DNA of 64,000 nucleotides. Origin: Actinosynnema sp. ALI-1.44 (lineage in GTDB: Bacteria > Actinomycetota > Actinomycetes > Mycobacteriales > Pseudonocardiaceae). The stretch spans positions 1 to 64,000 of the forward strand of contig NZ_MTQO01000042.1 of the NCBI RefSeq assembly GCF_001984155.1, in the 5' to 3' direction. A program made the position numbers and the translations under genes. Each line of letters begins with the position of its first letter. The stretch's first letter is position 1. Positions 46,800 through 56,613 of this stretch are shown here, in pieces. The notes beneath the pieces were generated by a model. The model made no database searches, was not told the DNA's origin, and saw nothing but the letters and a program-made list of their open reading frames with translations.

Positions 46800-48203
46800 T
46801 CACCCGAACAGTCCGCGTGCCCACGCGTACACCCCGAGCAGCTGCAACAACAGCGGGACGATCGCGAGTGCCGTGCAGGTGTCGAAGATGTTCGCCAGGT
46901 GGCCCCAGACCGGCAGCATCCGGCGGCCCACCGGCCGCAGCGCCGCCTGCATCAGTCCGTAGAGGACGAGCAGGAGGCCGACGAGCAGGACGATCCGCCA
47001 GCCCGGCGTGAACATCTGGGCCAGGTCCAGCGCCACCAGCGCCAACCCGATCGTTCCGGCCGCGGTGAGCGCCAGCCGCTGCCATACGCCGAGGAAGTTG
47101 CGCGCCCGCAGCAGAATCGCGCTGGACACCACGGTCACGAGCGTCCACCCGATCCATCCGGGCACAGCCAGGATGAAAGGGAAGGCCGCGGCGAACACCA
47201 CGCTCGCGCAGACCATGGTGACGCTGACGTACCGGTCGGCCGTCGCGGTCCGTACAGCCACCTCGTGCGCGGGAGCTGGGTCGACGTCCTGCTGGAGGTC
47301 CTCGGCGTTGCGCGGCAACTGCGGCCCACGGAGGTAGGCGATCCGGATCGTCGTCTTCGGCGACCAGATCACCACACCGAACATCACGGTGGCCAGCACT
47401 CCGGCGACCTGCCCGACCGTCCACTCGAAACCGAGGCCCATCCACACGCCGCAGATCGTCGCCACCGCGACCAGCAGGACCGTGGCGAACGGGGCGAACG
47501 GGATCCCGTTCGCGGCGAACTTCCGCAACGCCAGCAACACGACCGCCACCAGAGCGGCGCCCGCGGCGCCGACGAGGATGCCCATGGGGGTCGGCGACGC
47601 CGCGTCCGGCACGCCGTCAGCCGCGATCACCCCGGTCAGCCCGGCGAAAACGCACCCGGCCAGCCCCCACAACCGCGACAGCGCCAGGTCGTCGAGCGTA
47701 CGGGCGACCACCGTGGAGATGATGACGAACAACCCGCTCAGGCCACCGGCGAAGCCCGCGTGCAACGCGGTCGGCCCGTCGTCGAGCAGGGCCAGTCCGA
47801 CCACCGCGACCAGAGCACCGGACAGCACCTGGAACAGCACGCGGTTGTACTCGGGCTTCCACCGGTCACCGCGCTGCACGACGGAGGTCGCGATACCGTC
47901 GGCGAGGTCGTCGAAGTCCAGCTCCGGCAACGGGTTGTCGGCCGGGCGCAGGTACAGCTGCTCGCCTTCGAGCCAGTCGAGCGTCTCCGGTGTGCCGTCA
48001 TGGTCGAACGCGGGCTCGCCCAGCCGTTGCAGCACCCAGGAACCCTGCTGGTCGGCGGGACCCGGCTGGTGCTTGCGGGTGTGGCTCAGCAGCACCGGGA
48101 CCAGGTCGGCCACGGTCGTCGAGACCGGCACCGCCAGGTCGACCTTGCCGTCCGGCCCGAAGACCGTGATCCGGCACAGCTCCGCGACACGCACGCTGGT
48201 CAC
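46800..48203 (-). CDS. eccD: Type VII secretion protein EccD
   Basis: This 467-residue protein has a GTG start at 48203 overlapping the eccC stop (GTGA). Residues 1-100 form the YukD-type ubiquitin-like domain ('RITVFGPDGKVDLAVPVSTT'), followed by about eleven hydrophobic membrane helices from residue 125 to the C-terminus. This is the EccD architecture. EccD is the main membrane-embedded component of the ESX translocon. Length and helix number agree with the family. Confidence 0.93.
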   Translation of the reverse strand: MTSVRVAELCRITVFGPDGKVDLAVPVSTTVADLVPVLLSHTRKHQPGPADQQGSWVLQRLGEPAFDHDGTPETLDWLEGEQLYLRPADNPLPELDFDDLADGIATSVVQRGDRWKPEYNRVLFQVLSGALVAVVGLALLDDGPTALHAGFAGGLSGLFVIISTVVARTLDDLALSRLWGLAGCVFAGLTGVIAADGVPDAASPTPMGILVGAAGAALVAVVLLALRKFAANGIPFAPFATVLLVAVATICGVWMGLGFEWTVGQVAGVLATVMFGVVIWSPKTTIRIAYLRGPQLPRNAEDLQQDVDPAPAHEVAVRTATADRYVSVTMVCASVVFAAAFPFILAVPGWIGWTLVTVVSSAILLRARNFLGVWQRLALTAAGTIGLALVALDLAQMFTPGWRIVLLVGLLLVLYGLMQAALRPVGRRMLPVWGHLANIFDTCTALAIVPLLLQLLGVYAWARGLFG

Positions 48204-51200
48204 GAGCCACTCCTCTCATACGCGTCGACCGTCACCAGTCCGGTCTGGATCAGTCCGATTCCCCGCCGGGTGACGAGCTGGGCACGGCCGGGCGGCAGCT
48301 TGCGCGGCGGCGCCTCCCCGAGGAACTTCCCCTCCTCCTTGGGGTACGACAGCAGCACGCCGGGTGTGCCCAGCTCCCACAGCCTGCGGATCACCGGGTC
48401 CAGCATGGCGCGCATCGCGCCGGACGTGCTCCTGGCGATCACCAGATGCAGTCCGATGTGGACGCCCTGGGGGATCATCGACAGCAACGGTTCCAGCGGT
48501 GAACTGGCGCCGCCTCGGCCGAGCAGTTCGTAGTCGTCCACGACGAGGAACACCTCGGGACCGCTCCACCAGTCCCGCTTGCGCATGCGCTCGGACGTGA
48601 TGTCCTGTCCCGGTACCCGTTTCGCCATCGACCCGACAGTCTGGTTGGCCAGCTCGAACAACGAGTCGGCGCTGAACCCGTAGCCGACGCCGTACTCCGC
48701 GGGCACCTCCTGGTCCAGGTCGCGGCGGGTGTCGCCGAGCACGATCTTGGCCTCGTCCGGGCTGTAGCGGCTGCGGATCGAGCGCAGCACCAGGCGGAGC
48801 AGGTTCGTCTTGCCGGTCGCGCTGTCGCCGAACACCATCAGATGCGGTGTGGTGAAGAAATCGTGCCACACCGGCTGCAACCGCTGTTCGTCGTAGCCGA
48901 TGCACACCTGGAATTCCCGCTGCGGCGCCGGGAGTTCCGTGGCGGGCAACTGGGTCGGCAACATCCGCACCGGCGGCGCGCCACGTCCCGGCCAGAACGC
49001 CCGCGACTCACCGCAGATCGCTTTCGTCGCCTCGGCCAGGTCATCGACCTCGGACGACCCGTCCAACCGCGGCAGAGCGCCGATGAAGTGGAACCCCTCG
49101 GCCGTCATCCCGCGACCGGGCTGGGTGGGCACGGTCGCGGCCTTGCGCGAGCCGACCTCGGACTCCATCGAGTCGCCCAGCCGCAGCTCGAACTTCGTGC
49201 CGAGCAGGTCACGCAGCCACGGCCGGATCTCCGACCACCTGGTCGCGCTCAACACCACGTGGATGCCGAAGGACAGGCCACGCGAGGCCAGCTCGCCGAT
49301 CTTGGTCTCCACGTCCATGAAGTCCTGCTTGACGGTGAACCAGCCGTCCACGACGAGGAACACGTGCCCGAACGGGTCCTCCACGTCGCCACGGGCCCTG
49401 GCCGCGAGGTAGGCCGTGATCGACTCGAACCCGTGCTCGGCGAACAGTGCTTCCCTGCGCTCCAGCAACTGGTCCAGCTCGGCGATGGTGCGCACGACGC
49501 GGTCGTGTTCCATCCGGGTCGCCACCGAGCCGACGTGCGGCAACCCGGAGACCGACATCAGGCCACCGCCGCCGAAGTCCAGGCAGTAGAACTGGACCTC
49601 CTCGGGGGTGTGCAGCAGCGCGAGTCCCAGCATCAGCGTCCGCAGCAGTGTCGACTTGCCGCTCTGCGGCGCGCCCGCGACCCCGACGTGTCCGTCGGCG
49701 CCCGACAGGTCGGCGACCAGCAGGTCCCGCAACTGTTCGTAAGGCCGGTCGACGACACCGACCGGGACGCGCAAGGCACCCCGGCTGCTCGGGTCGTCCG
49801 CCGTCATACCGCGCACCGGGTCCGGCACCACCGAAGGCAGCAACCCGTCCAGGCTGGGTGCTTCCGACAGCGGCGGCAGCCAGATCTGCCGCGCGGGCGG
49901 ACCGGCTCCCTTCAACCGGCTGATCAGGACGTCCGCGAGGGAGGGCGCGTCCGACGGCGTCTCCTTCTCCGGCTTGCCCTCCGGCTGCTCCTCTTCGTCC
50001 TCGGTGGACCGCAGGGCGTGCAGGGTCGGGTACGGCTGCGTCCGGAACGGCACGACTTCGGCGTGCGCCTTGCTTTCCCCGGTGGCGACCGGCCCGCCGC
50101 TCGGCGCGCAGGGCCCGGAGACGTAGGCACCCTTGAACCGCACCAGGTTCGTGTTGTCGAACTTCAGATAACCGTTGCCGGGAGCGGACGGCAGCTCGTA
50201 CGCCAGCGCGGCACCGATGACAGCACGCGACTCCATCGACGAGAACGTCCGCAGCGCGATCCGGTACGACAGGTGCCCCTCGACGCGGTGGATCCGGCCT
50301 TCCTCCAGCCGCTGGGAGGCGAGCAGCAGGTGCACACCGAGGCTGCGGCCGAGACGGCCGATCGACACGAACAAGTCCATGAACTCCGACTTGCTGGCCA
50401 GCAGCTCGCTGAACTCGTCGACCACGACCAGCAGATCGGGGAACGGCACCAGCGTCGCGCCACCCGCACGCGCCTTCTCGTACTCGAACGACGACGGGAA
50501 ACCGCTGGCTCGCAACAGCTCCTGCCGTCGCACCAGCTCACCGTTCAACGCGTCCTGCATCCGGTCGACCAACGGCAGCTCGTCGGCCAGGTTCGTGATC
50601 AACGCGGAGGTGTGCGGCAACTTGTCCATACCCAGGAAAGTCGCGCCACCCTTGAAGTCGACCAGGACCATGTTCAGGATCTCGGACGAATGGGTGGCGG
50701 CGAGCGCACACACCAGCGTGCGCAGCAACTCGCTCTTGCCGGACCCGGTCGCCCCGATCAGCATCCCGTGCGGACCCATCCCGGCCTGCGCGGACTCCTT
50801 CAGGTCGAGGTCGACGACCTCGCCGTCCTCGGTCACGCCGATCGGCACCGACAGCCGCGACCGCTGAGCCGCGCGGGTACGCCACTTCGCGGCCACGTCG
50901 AACGTGTGCGGGTCGCGGATACCGAGCAGGGTGGTCAACTCGAAGTCGTTCTCCAACGGCTGGTCCACGATGTCGACCGCGCCGCTCGTCCGCTTCGGCG
51001 CCATCAGCCTGGCCAACGCCTCCGCCTGCACCAGGCTCAGCTCGTCGCGTTGGGCGGTCCCGGTGTCCTCACCGGCGGGGAACCGCACGTCGTCGCCGTC
51101 GACAGTGAGGCGGAGAACCTTGGGACCACCGGGCATGTTGCCGGTCGCGTCCAGCAGCACGAGGTTGCGCAGACCACCGTTGAGCAACCGCGACGACTCG

Positions 51201-52177
51201 GGGATCTCCACCCCGTGCGCCACGATCACGATGAACGGCTCGACCACACCGGGTTTGCTGCCCGGTTCGTGGTCGCCGCGGTCGGTGATGTCGTCGCCGA
51301 GCACGTCCATCAGCTCGTCGTGGTCGCAGGCGAGCATCCGCAGCGGCCCGGCCGCGTCCATCGACGTCGGGTGGGCGTTGTGGGGCAACCACTTGATCCA
51401 GTCCCACTCCGGCTGACCCGCCTCGCTGGTCAACACCGCCACCCGCAACTCGTCCGGCGAGTGGAACGTCACCAACTGCCCGACCACCGCACGAACCAAC
51501 GCCACGGCCCCGTCGCGGTCACCCGCGAACTCGACGCTGGTGAAGCTCCGCAGCCCCACCGAGATCGGGATGCCCGACACTGTGCGGTACGCCTCACGGA
51601 AGCGTCGCAACGAAATCGCCGACAACGGCTCCAAGTCCTCGATCGGCTTGGTCGACGGCGCCGTGTACTCGACGGCCGCCGCCTGCGTGCCCAGACCGAT
51701 CCGGGCACGGCCGAAGTCCTCGTCGTTGGCCCGGCGTTCCCACAACCGCGTACTGTCCACAACCGACCACAGCCACGACGGCGACGGGTGGTTCCACACC
51801 ACCGACTGCCGCTGCTGATCCGCGGCCTGCCGTGCCTTCACCCGCAGCTGCGCGATGTAGCGGAGGAAGTCGCGGCGTTCCGACTTCATCTTCCGCTTAC
51901 GCTCGGCACCAGCACGGCCGATCTGACTCAGGCCCATGGCCAGCAGCCCCACACCCATGGCGCCACCGATCATGTACATCACCGACGACCGTGTCGACGA
52001 CGCGAACAACATCACCATGGCCATCGAGCCGATGCCCATCGGCAGGAACATCGCGGCCGACCGGAAATCCATCGCCGCGGGCTCCGCCATCACCGGCGGT
52101 TCCTGCAACTCCACTTCGCCGTCGGGCATCTGCGGCCCGGCGGCCCGCGGGGGCCGCTTGACCGTGACGGTGCTCAT
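48200..52177 (-). CDS. eccC: Type VII secretion FtsK/SpoIIIE-type ATPase EccC
   Basis: This 1325-residue protein is a fused EccCa-EccCb form. Two membrane helices lie at about residues 43-87, followed by a helical stalk domain, then three FtsK-type ATPase domains. Their Walker A motifs are GATGSGKS (near 476), GAPQSGKS (near 832) and GDSATGKT (near 1114), with Walker B 'LLVVVDEF', 'VFLVVDGW' and 'VFLVVDDY'. EccC powers and selects WXG100 substrates. Domain 1 has the canonical catalytic Asp-Glu, whereas domains 2 and 3 lack the Glu after the Asp. The ATG at 52177 has GAGG 7-8 nt upstream. It lies 31 bp after the proline-rich substrate gene and overlaps eccD by 4 bp. Confidence 0.95.
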   Translation of the reverse strand: MSTVTVKRPPRAAGPQMPDGEVELQEPPVMAEPAAMDFRSAAMFLPMGIGSMAMVMLFASSTRSSVMYMIGGAMGVGLLAMGLSQIGRAGAERKRKMKSERRDFLRYIAQLRVKARQAADQQRQSVVWNHPSPSWLWSVVDSTRLWERRANDEDFGRARIGLGTQAAAVEYTAPSTKPIEDLEPLSAISLRRFREAYRTVSGIPISVGLRSFTSVEFAGDRDGAVALVRAVVGQLVTFHSPDELRVAVLTSEAGQPEWDWIKWLPHNAHPTSMDAAGPLRMLACDHDELMDVLGDDITDRGDHEPGSKPGVVEPFIVIVAHGVEIPESSRLLNGGLRNLVLLDATGNMPGGPKVLRLTVDGDDVRFPAGEDTGTAQRDELSLVQAEALARLMAPKRTSGAVDIVDQPLENDFELTTLLGIRDPHTFDVAAKWRTRAAQRSRLSVPIGVTEDGEVVDLDLKESAQAGMGPHGMLIGATGSGKSELLRTLVCALAATHSSEILNMVLVDFKGGATFLGMDKLPHTSALITNLADELPLVDRMQDALNGELVRRQELLRASGFPSSFEYEKARAGGATLVPFPDLLVVVDEFSELLASKSEFMDLFVSIGRLGRSLGVHLLLASQRLEEGRIHRVEGHLSYRIALRTFSSMESRAVIGAALAYELPSAPGNGYLKFDNTNLVRFKGAYVSGPCAPSGGPVATGESKAHAEVVPFRTQPYPTLHALRSTEDEEEQPEGKPEKETPSDAPSLADVLISRLKGAGPPARQIWLPPLSEAPSLDGLLPSVVPDPVRGMTADDPSSRGALRVPVGVVDRPYEQLRDLLVADLSGADGHVGVAGAPQSGKSTLLRTLMLGLALLHTPEEVQFYCLDFGGGGLMSVSGLPHVGSVATRMEHDRVVRTIAELDQLLERREALFAEHGFESITAYLAARARGDVEDPFGHVFLVVDGWFTVKQDFMDVETKIGELASRGLSFGIHVVLSATRWSEIRPWLRDLLGTKFELRLGDSMESEVGSRKAATVPTQPGRGMTAEGFHFIGALPRLDGSSEVDDLAEATKAICGESRAFWPGRGAPPVRMLPTQLPATELPAPQREFQVCIGYDEQRLQPVWHDFFTTPHLMVFGDSATGKTNLLRLVLRSIRSRYSPDEAKIVLGDTRRDLDQEVPAEYGVGYGFSADSLFELANQTVGSMAKRVPGQDITSERMRKRDWWSGPEVFLVVDDYELLGRGGASSPLEPLLSMIPQGVHIGLHLVIARSTSGAMRAMLDPVIRRLWELGTPGVLLSYPKEEGKFLGEAPPRKLPPGRAQLVTRRGIGLIQTGLVTVDAYERSGS

Positions 52178-52208
52178 TCCGGTGCCTCACTCGTGTGCAA
52201 GTGCCTTG

Positions 52209-55200
52209 TCATCCGATCACTCCGGACGGTGGCACGGCAGGCCCGCTGCCCCATGCGGCATCGTCCCGGACCAGCAGGTCCGCGCTCGATCGTTCCTTCT
52301 TGTTCTCGTCGTCGTCCTCGGCCTCGGCGGCCTTGGCTTCGGCCTCGGCCTTGGCTCGCGCCGCTTCCCGCTCGGCCAACTCCTCCGGTGTCATCTCGGG
52401 GCCGCCACACATGAGTGGTCTCGGCTCCTGCTCCATCGCGCTGTTCTCAGCCCATTTGGCCTTGCGCCAGGTGTCGTAGCCGGGATCAGGTGCGGGACGG
52501 CCTTCCCACGGTTCGCTGTCGCGCAACGCGTAGTCGGGAGCCTTTCGGTCCCCTTCCCGCTCACCGTCGGCAGCCGTGGTGACCGGGAACGGCACGAGCC
52601 ACGGCAGACCGCCCGCGGGCACGTCCCACGCGCTGGTGTCCTCCCCGCCGTCCGGCCGGATGACCGGAACGTGGTCCTCCGGTGGCTCAGGGATTTCGTC
52701 GGGTTCGTCGGGTTCAACGGCGGGAACGGACGGCACGACCGGCACAGCGGCAAGGGGCAGCCAGTCCCGCTGGCCTGCCGCTGACTGGTCCGCGGTGGAC
52801 GGTGTGCTGTCCGGCCACGGTCCACCCGCGACGGTGCCCTTGGGGGCGTCGGGGTCACCGGTGTTGGTGTCGTTGGTGTCCCAGGGGTGGTCGCCCGTCT
52901 CGATCAGGTCGGCGGTGTTCGTGCGCTTGGCGTCCGGACCACCCGTGCTGACCGGGACCACGGGCATTCCACCCGGCACGGGCACAGCGCCCCCAGGCGC
53001 CTCCGGCCCGCTCGTCTCGGAACCGTTGCTCAGCCACGGCTTGTCACCGCCGTGGAGCAACCCGGAGGCGTCCGAACGCTCATTCCCCTGGTTGTTGCCA
53101 CCCGCGGGCGGCTGCACCGGGGGAACCATCGGCATCCCACCAGGCAGCGCCACAGCACCGTCAGGTGCCTTCGGCTCACCCAAGTCGGGACCGCTGCTCA
53201 ACCACGGCTGGTCGCCGCCGTCCAGCAACCCTGAGGCGTCCGAACGTTCCGAGTTCGAACCCTGACCGGCAGGCGGCTGCACCGGCGGCACCATCGGCAT
53301 CCCACCAGGCGGCACCTGCGGCACACCAACCTCGGGACCATCGCTCTGCCACGGCTTGTCGCCACCGTCCAGCAGACCGGAGGCATCCGAACGCTCGTTA
53401 CCGGAGCCTTGACCACCAGCAGGCGGCTGCACCGGCGGCATCATCGGCATCCCACCGGGCGGTGCCTTCGGCTCGCCAGTCTCAGGACCATCGCTCAACC
53501 AAGGCTTGTCGCCACCATCCAGCAACCCAGAAGCATCCGAACGCTCGTTACCGGAGCCTTGACCACCAGCAGGCGGCTGCACCGGCGGCATCATCGGCAT
53601 CCCACCAGGGGGTGCTTGTGGCCCACCGATCTCGGGCTTGTTGCTCTGCCACGGCTTGTCGCCGCCGTCCAGCAGACCGGACGAATCCGAACGCTCATTG
53701 CCCTGGTTGTTGCCGCCCGCAGGCGGCTGCACCGGCGGCATCATCGGCATTCCGCCGCCGCGGTCCTGGTTACCTCCTGGCGTCGGGCCGCCGCCGGGTG
53801 GCGACCACTGGTTCGGGTTCGATCCGGGCGGTGGCTGGCTGCCAGGTCCCTGACCGACCGGAGGTGGCGGCGCGCTGCCACCGGGCGGCGGCACACTCCC
53901 CCCAGGCGGTGGAACCTTGCCCCCAGGCGGCGGCACGCTGCCACCGGGTGGCGGCACCTTGCCCGGTGGTGGGACGTTGCCCGGCCCTTTGCCGTCCCCA
54001 CCTGGGTTCTGCTGCTTGTTGCCGCCAGGGGGCGGCGGCACAGGCGGGGGCACGGGTGGCGGCGCCTTGGGCGGCGGCGCGATGGGTCCGGGGCCTCCCG
54101 GACCGCCACCAGGCGGCGGCACGCTGCCCGGTGGTGGGACATTGCCCGGCGGCTTGCCACCGGGAGGCGGCGGAGCGGGTGGCGGCTTGCCACCGGGTGG
54201 CTGCTCCATCTGGTTCTTCATCTGGGGTGGCGGCTTGCCACCGGGCGGCTGCTCCGTCTGTGTTTTCACCTGCGGCGGCGGCTTTCCACCACCGGGTGGT
54301 GGCGGCGCCCCGACGGGCGGCGGCACCGGCGGCGGCTTGGACCCACCGGGCGGTGGCTGGGTCTTGTTGTTCGGCGGTGGCGGCGCGTTCTGCTTGTTGA
54401 CCGGCGGAGGCGGCCCTTGTTTCCTGTCAGGCGGTGGCGGCCCCTGCTTCTTGTCCGGTGGAGGTGGTCCGTTCTTCTTGTCCGGCGGGGGTGGCCCGTT
54501 CTTCTTGTCCGGTGGCTGGGGTTGCGGTTTCGGTTGGGGCTGCGGCTCCGGTTTCGGTTTCGGCGGCGGGGGACCACCCATGCCCGGCGTGATCGGCGTG
54601 ATCTGCTTGACCGGGTCCGGTTCGAAACCGTGGTACTTGGCGGAAAGGGGCTTGATGATGTTCCGCATCGCGGTGTTCATCGACTCGACGAGTTCCTTGT
54701 CGTCGCTGATCCGCACCAGGTTGTTGTCCATGAGGAGGTCGGACCCCTGTTGCGCCCGCCACTGGGCGACCTGGGCGTAGTAGCGGTCGATCTTGTCCAC
54801 CTCGTTGCGAGCCCAGTCCAGCCACTCGCCGTCGTTGTAGAGTTCGTTGACGGCATGGAACTTGGCGTCGGAGCCACCGAACCGGTCACCGTTCGCTTTG
54901 ATGTTCTGGGCGAGGGTCTGCATCTTCGCCAGGAACTCGTCGGCGGCCTTGCCCTTCCACGAGCCGTTCTCACCAGCCACGGCCTTCGCCTGGGCGACCA
55001 GGTTGTCGGCGACCGAGTGCAGCGTCTGCTCGACGTTCGAGAAGATGTAACTCGCCTGGTAGAGCGTGCGCGGATCGACGATCTTGTACGCTTTCGCCCA
55101 CAGCGCGTCGGTGGACAGCGCGGCGCCACCCCACAGCGCGGCCTTGATCTGCTTCCAGTGCCAGGTGCCGACGTCCTCGTTCTCCGAGGAAGCCTTCCCG

Positions 55201-55304
55201 TCAGCCTTGGCGAAAATGGCGTGCTCGTCGACCGGATCGGACTCGAAGATGCCGTTGTCGAAGCCCTTCGCGCCGCCCTCTTCAACCTTGTTGCCTTCGG
55301 GCAT
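52209..55304 (-). CDS. Large proline-rich WXG-type secreted protein with repeated RS..GLL..GDKPW motif
   Basis: This 1031-residue protein starts at ATG 55304 with GGGAG 12 nt upstream. Residues 1-240 are helical and contain a WxG turn in 'GSWKGKAADEFLAKM', like the exported N-terminal domain of PPE- and CpnT-type proteins. Residues 250-500 are almost pure Pro/Gly/Lys ('GPPPPDKK' repeats). Residues 500-820 carry about five 50-residue tandem repeats, each ending with RSDASGLLDGGDKPW. The motif recurs in diverged form twice more, the last being 'RSSADLLVRDDAAWGSG' close to the C-terminus. There is no membrane segment. It is encoded directly before eccC and is likely exported or associated with the translocon. 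Function unknown; loosely comparable to Pro-rich Esp proteins. Confidence 0.65.
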   Translation of the reverse strand: MPEGNKVEEGGAKGFDNGIFESDPVDEHAIFAKADGKASSENEDVGTWHWKQIKAALWGGAALSTDALWAKAYKIVDPRTLYQASYIFSNVEQTLHSVADNLVAQAKAVAGENGSWKGKAADEFLAKMQTLAQNIKANGDRFGGSDAKFHAVNELYNDGEWLDWARNEVDKIDRYYAQVAQWRAQQGSDLLMDNNLVRISDDKELVESMNTAMRNIIKPLSAKYHGFEPDPVKQITPITPGMGGPPPPKPKPEPQPQPKPQPQPPDKKNGPPPPDKKNGPPPPDKKQGPPPPDRKQGPPPPVNKQNAPPPPNNKTQPPPGGSKPPPVPPPVGAPPPPGGGKPPPQVKTQTEQPPGGKPPPQMKNQMEQPPGGKPPPAPPPPGGKPPGNVPPPGSVPPPGGGPGGPGPIAPPPKAPPPVPPPVPPPPGGNKQQNPGGDGKGPGNVPPPGKVPPPGGSVPPPGGKVPPPGGSVPPPGGSAPPPPVGQGPGSQPPPGSNPNQWSPPGGGPTPGGNQDRGGGMPMMPPVQPPAGGNNQGNERSDSSGLLDGGDKPWQSNKPEIGGPQAPPGGMPMMPPVQPPAGGQGSGNERSDASGLLDGGDKPWLSDGPETGEPKAPPGGMPMMPPVQPPAGGQGSGNERSDASGLLDGGDKPWQSDGPEVGVPQVPPGGMPMVPPVQPPAGQGSNSERSDASGLLDGGDQPWLSSGPDLGEPKAPDGAVALPGGMPMVPPVQPPAGGNNQGNERSDASGLLHGGDKPWLSNGSETSGPEAPGGAVPVPGGMPVVPVSTGGPDAKRTNTADLIETGDHPWDTNDTNTGDPDAPKGTVAGGPWPDSTPSTADQSAAGQRDWLPLAAVPVVPSVPAVEPDEPDEIPEPPEDHVPVIRPDGGEDTSAWDVPAGGLPWLVPFPVTTAADGEREGDRKAPDYALRDSEPWEGRPAPDPGYDTWRKAKWAENSAMEQEPRPLMCGGPEMTPEELAEREAARAKAEAEAKAAEAEDDDENKKERSSADLLVRDDAAWGSGPAVPPSGVIG
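52960..53760 (-). repeat. 150-bp in-frame tandem repeat in the proline-rich protein gene
   Basis: Units of 150 bp (50 residues) repeat about five times. For example the ~67-bp stretch from 53391 recurs almost exactly from 53541. Each unit encodes GGMPMMPPVQPPAGG, then an ERSDASGLLDGGDKPW-type stretch and a short variable part. The two outermost copies are the most diverged. Confidence 0.8.
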
Positions 55305-55371
55305 CGGCCGTCACAACTCCCCTGGAGAACACATCTGGACGAAAGCAGCCGGACTGGAGAAACCGGCTGGA

Positions 55372-56157
55372 CTACTTCGGCTTGCCCGTGTTGTTGTTGA
55401 TGTAGCTGAACGGCTCGTTCATCACAGCGGTGAGCTTGTCCGCGGTGAGGTTGTTCAGCTTCTCGACGGAGTCGTACTCCTTCACGAGCTTCAACACCGT
55501 TTCCTGGATCTGCCGGAACTCGATCTCGAGACCGTGCAGGTAGCTGTCGGTCTCACCCTTCAGGCCCGTCGCAGGCGACGTGCCATTCACCCTTTCACGC
55601 AATTGAAAACCCTTGGGAAAAGCACCAGGAAGAATGTTCACATCCTTCAGGTGTCCCCGCGAATGAGAGATCATGTCACGCAGGGCGAGCATGTTCGCCG
55701 CGAACTTCTGCAACGCCGCCGTGTTGACGCTGACCGCGTCCTTGCCGACGTTCTTCCCGTCAGCGCCACCGGGCACCGGCGGCGGATCTTCCTTCTTGTA
55801 CTTGCTCGGATCCTTGTGCTTGTCGTGCGGCCCCTTGCCATCCGGCTCCGGAGAGTGCTTCGGCCCTTCGACCTCACCCTTCGCGTCCCTGGAGAACAGC
55901 GGGTCGTCCTTGTGCTCCTCGGTGACCTTGTCGAGCTTCGTCCGCGTCGTGAAGACATCCTTGAAAGCCGGGTCGTCCTTGGGCTGGAACCCGGCCTTCG
56001 CCATGCTGCCGAGCGCGTGCAGCAGATCCCGGTCCCGCTCCGTCAGCCAGCCCTTCTCGACGAAGACATCGACCTTCTCCCAGTTGATGTTGTTGTTCTG
56101 CTTGTAGAGATCGCTGGCTATCCAGTAGTCGAGTCCAGCCTTGCCTTCAGTAGCCAC
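55372..56157 (-). CDS. Probable type VII substrate with C-terminal WXG-like hairpin and YxxxE signal
   Basis: This 261-residue protein is read from GTG 56157, preferred over GTG 56163 because GGAGGT then lies 6 nt upstream instead of touching the start. Residues 1-90 are helical and acidic, residues 90-140 a charged Pro/Lys/Asp linker ('GPHDKHKDPSKYKKED'). Residues 140-261 form two helices: 'NTAALQKFAANMLALRDMI', then 'LEIEFRQIQETVLKLVKEY'. The second ends in YDSVE (about 228-232), a match to the YxxxD/E secretion signal. No signal peptide. It lies between the WXG100 pair and the Pro-rich protein. Likely an EspC/WXG-type substrate, but the specific family is not certain. Confidence 0.6.
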   Translation of the reverse strand: MATEGKAGLDYWIASDLYKQNNNINWEKVDVFVEKGWLTERDRDLLHALGSMAKAGFQPKDDPAFKDVFTTRTKLDKVTEEHKDDPLFSRDAKGEVEGPKHSPEPDGKGPHDKHKDPSKYKKEDPPPVPGGADGKNVGKDAVSVNTAALQKFAANMLALRDMISHSRGHLKDVNILPGAFPKGFQLRERVNGTSPATGLKGETDSYLHGLEIEFRQIQETVLKLVKEYDSVEKLNNLTADKLTAVMNEPFSYINNNTGKPK

Positions 56158-56248
56158 GAGCACACCTCCCTGTGGATGTCAGTGCGGCACGGGGGCCACC
56201 GGGGGCCGCGCCGCCCGGTGGCCCGGCCGCGTACGCCGGATCGGCGGG

Positions 56249-56548
56249 TCAGCGCCCCGCGCCGTTCCAGATCTGCTGGGCGCGCTGCTCGGTCGTGCCG
56301 TAGTTGTCCGAGATGGACAACAGGGTCTGCCGACCGGCCTCGAGGTAGATCGGCATCTGCTGGGCCTGCTGGTTCCACTCCGCCTTCGCGGCGTAGTAGG
56401 CCTGCTGCGCGGCACCGGTCCACTCCGCCAGCGTCTTCTCGACCTGGGCTTCCATTTCGGTGAGGGCGGTCTTCACGCGGTTGTTGATCGCGTTCATCTC
56501 GTCGAGGGTCATGTCCGCGACGTTGAAGTCGAACCTGTAGTCGGACAA
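56249..56548 (-). CDS. WXG100-family protein (EsxA/EsxB type)
   Basis: This 99-residue protein is a helical hairpin with W43-T-G45 at the turn and Y83-G-T-T-E87 after helix 2, the two hallmarks of a WXG100 substrate. The start is TTG at 56548. An in-frame stop lies two codons upstream and AGGA sits about 7 nt before the TTG, while the nearby ATG at 56555 is in another frame. WXG100 proteins form dimers and are exported by EccC. It lies 65 bp after the second WXG100 gene and probably pairs with it. Confidence 0.9.
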   Translation of the reverse strand: MSDYRFDFNVADMTLDEMNAINNRVKTALTEMEAQVEKTLAEWTGAAQQAYYAAKAEWNQQAQQMPIYLEAGRQTLLSISDNYGTTEQRAQQIWNGAGR

Positions 56549-56613
56549 CCTTCATTCCTTTCCAACCGACCCGGAACCGGGCGACGGCATTGGGAGTCCT
56601 GTGCGGAGGGAGA

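Noticed and set aside
43373-48533. Large plus-strand open frames opposite eccB, eccD and the 851-residue gene
   Set aside because: They are shadows of the conserved minus-strand secretion genes, which have clear membrane and family signatures.
56118-56555. ATG-started frame overlapping the 99-residue WXG100 gene
   Set aside because: Its product has no WXG or other recognisable features. The overlapping TTG frame at 56548 has WTG and YxxxE motifs and a properly spaced ribosome site.
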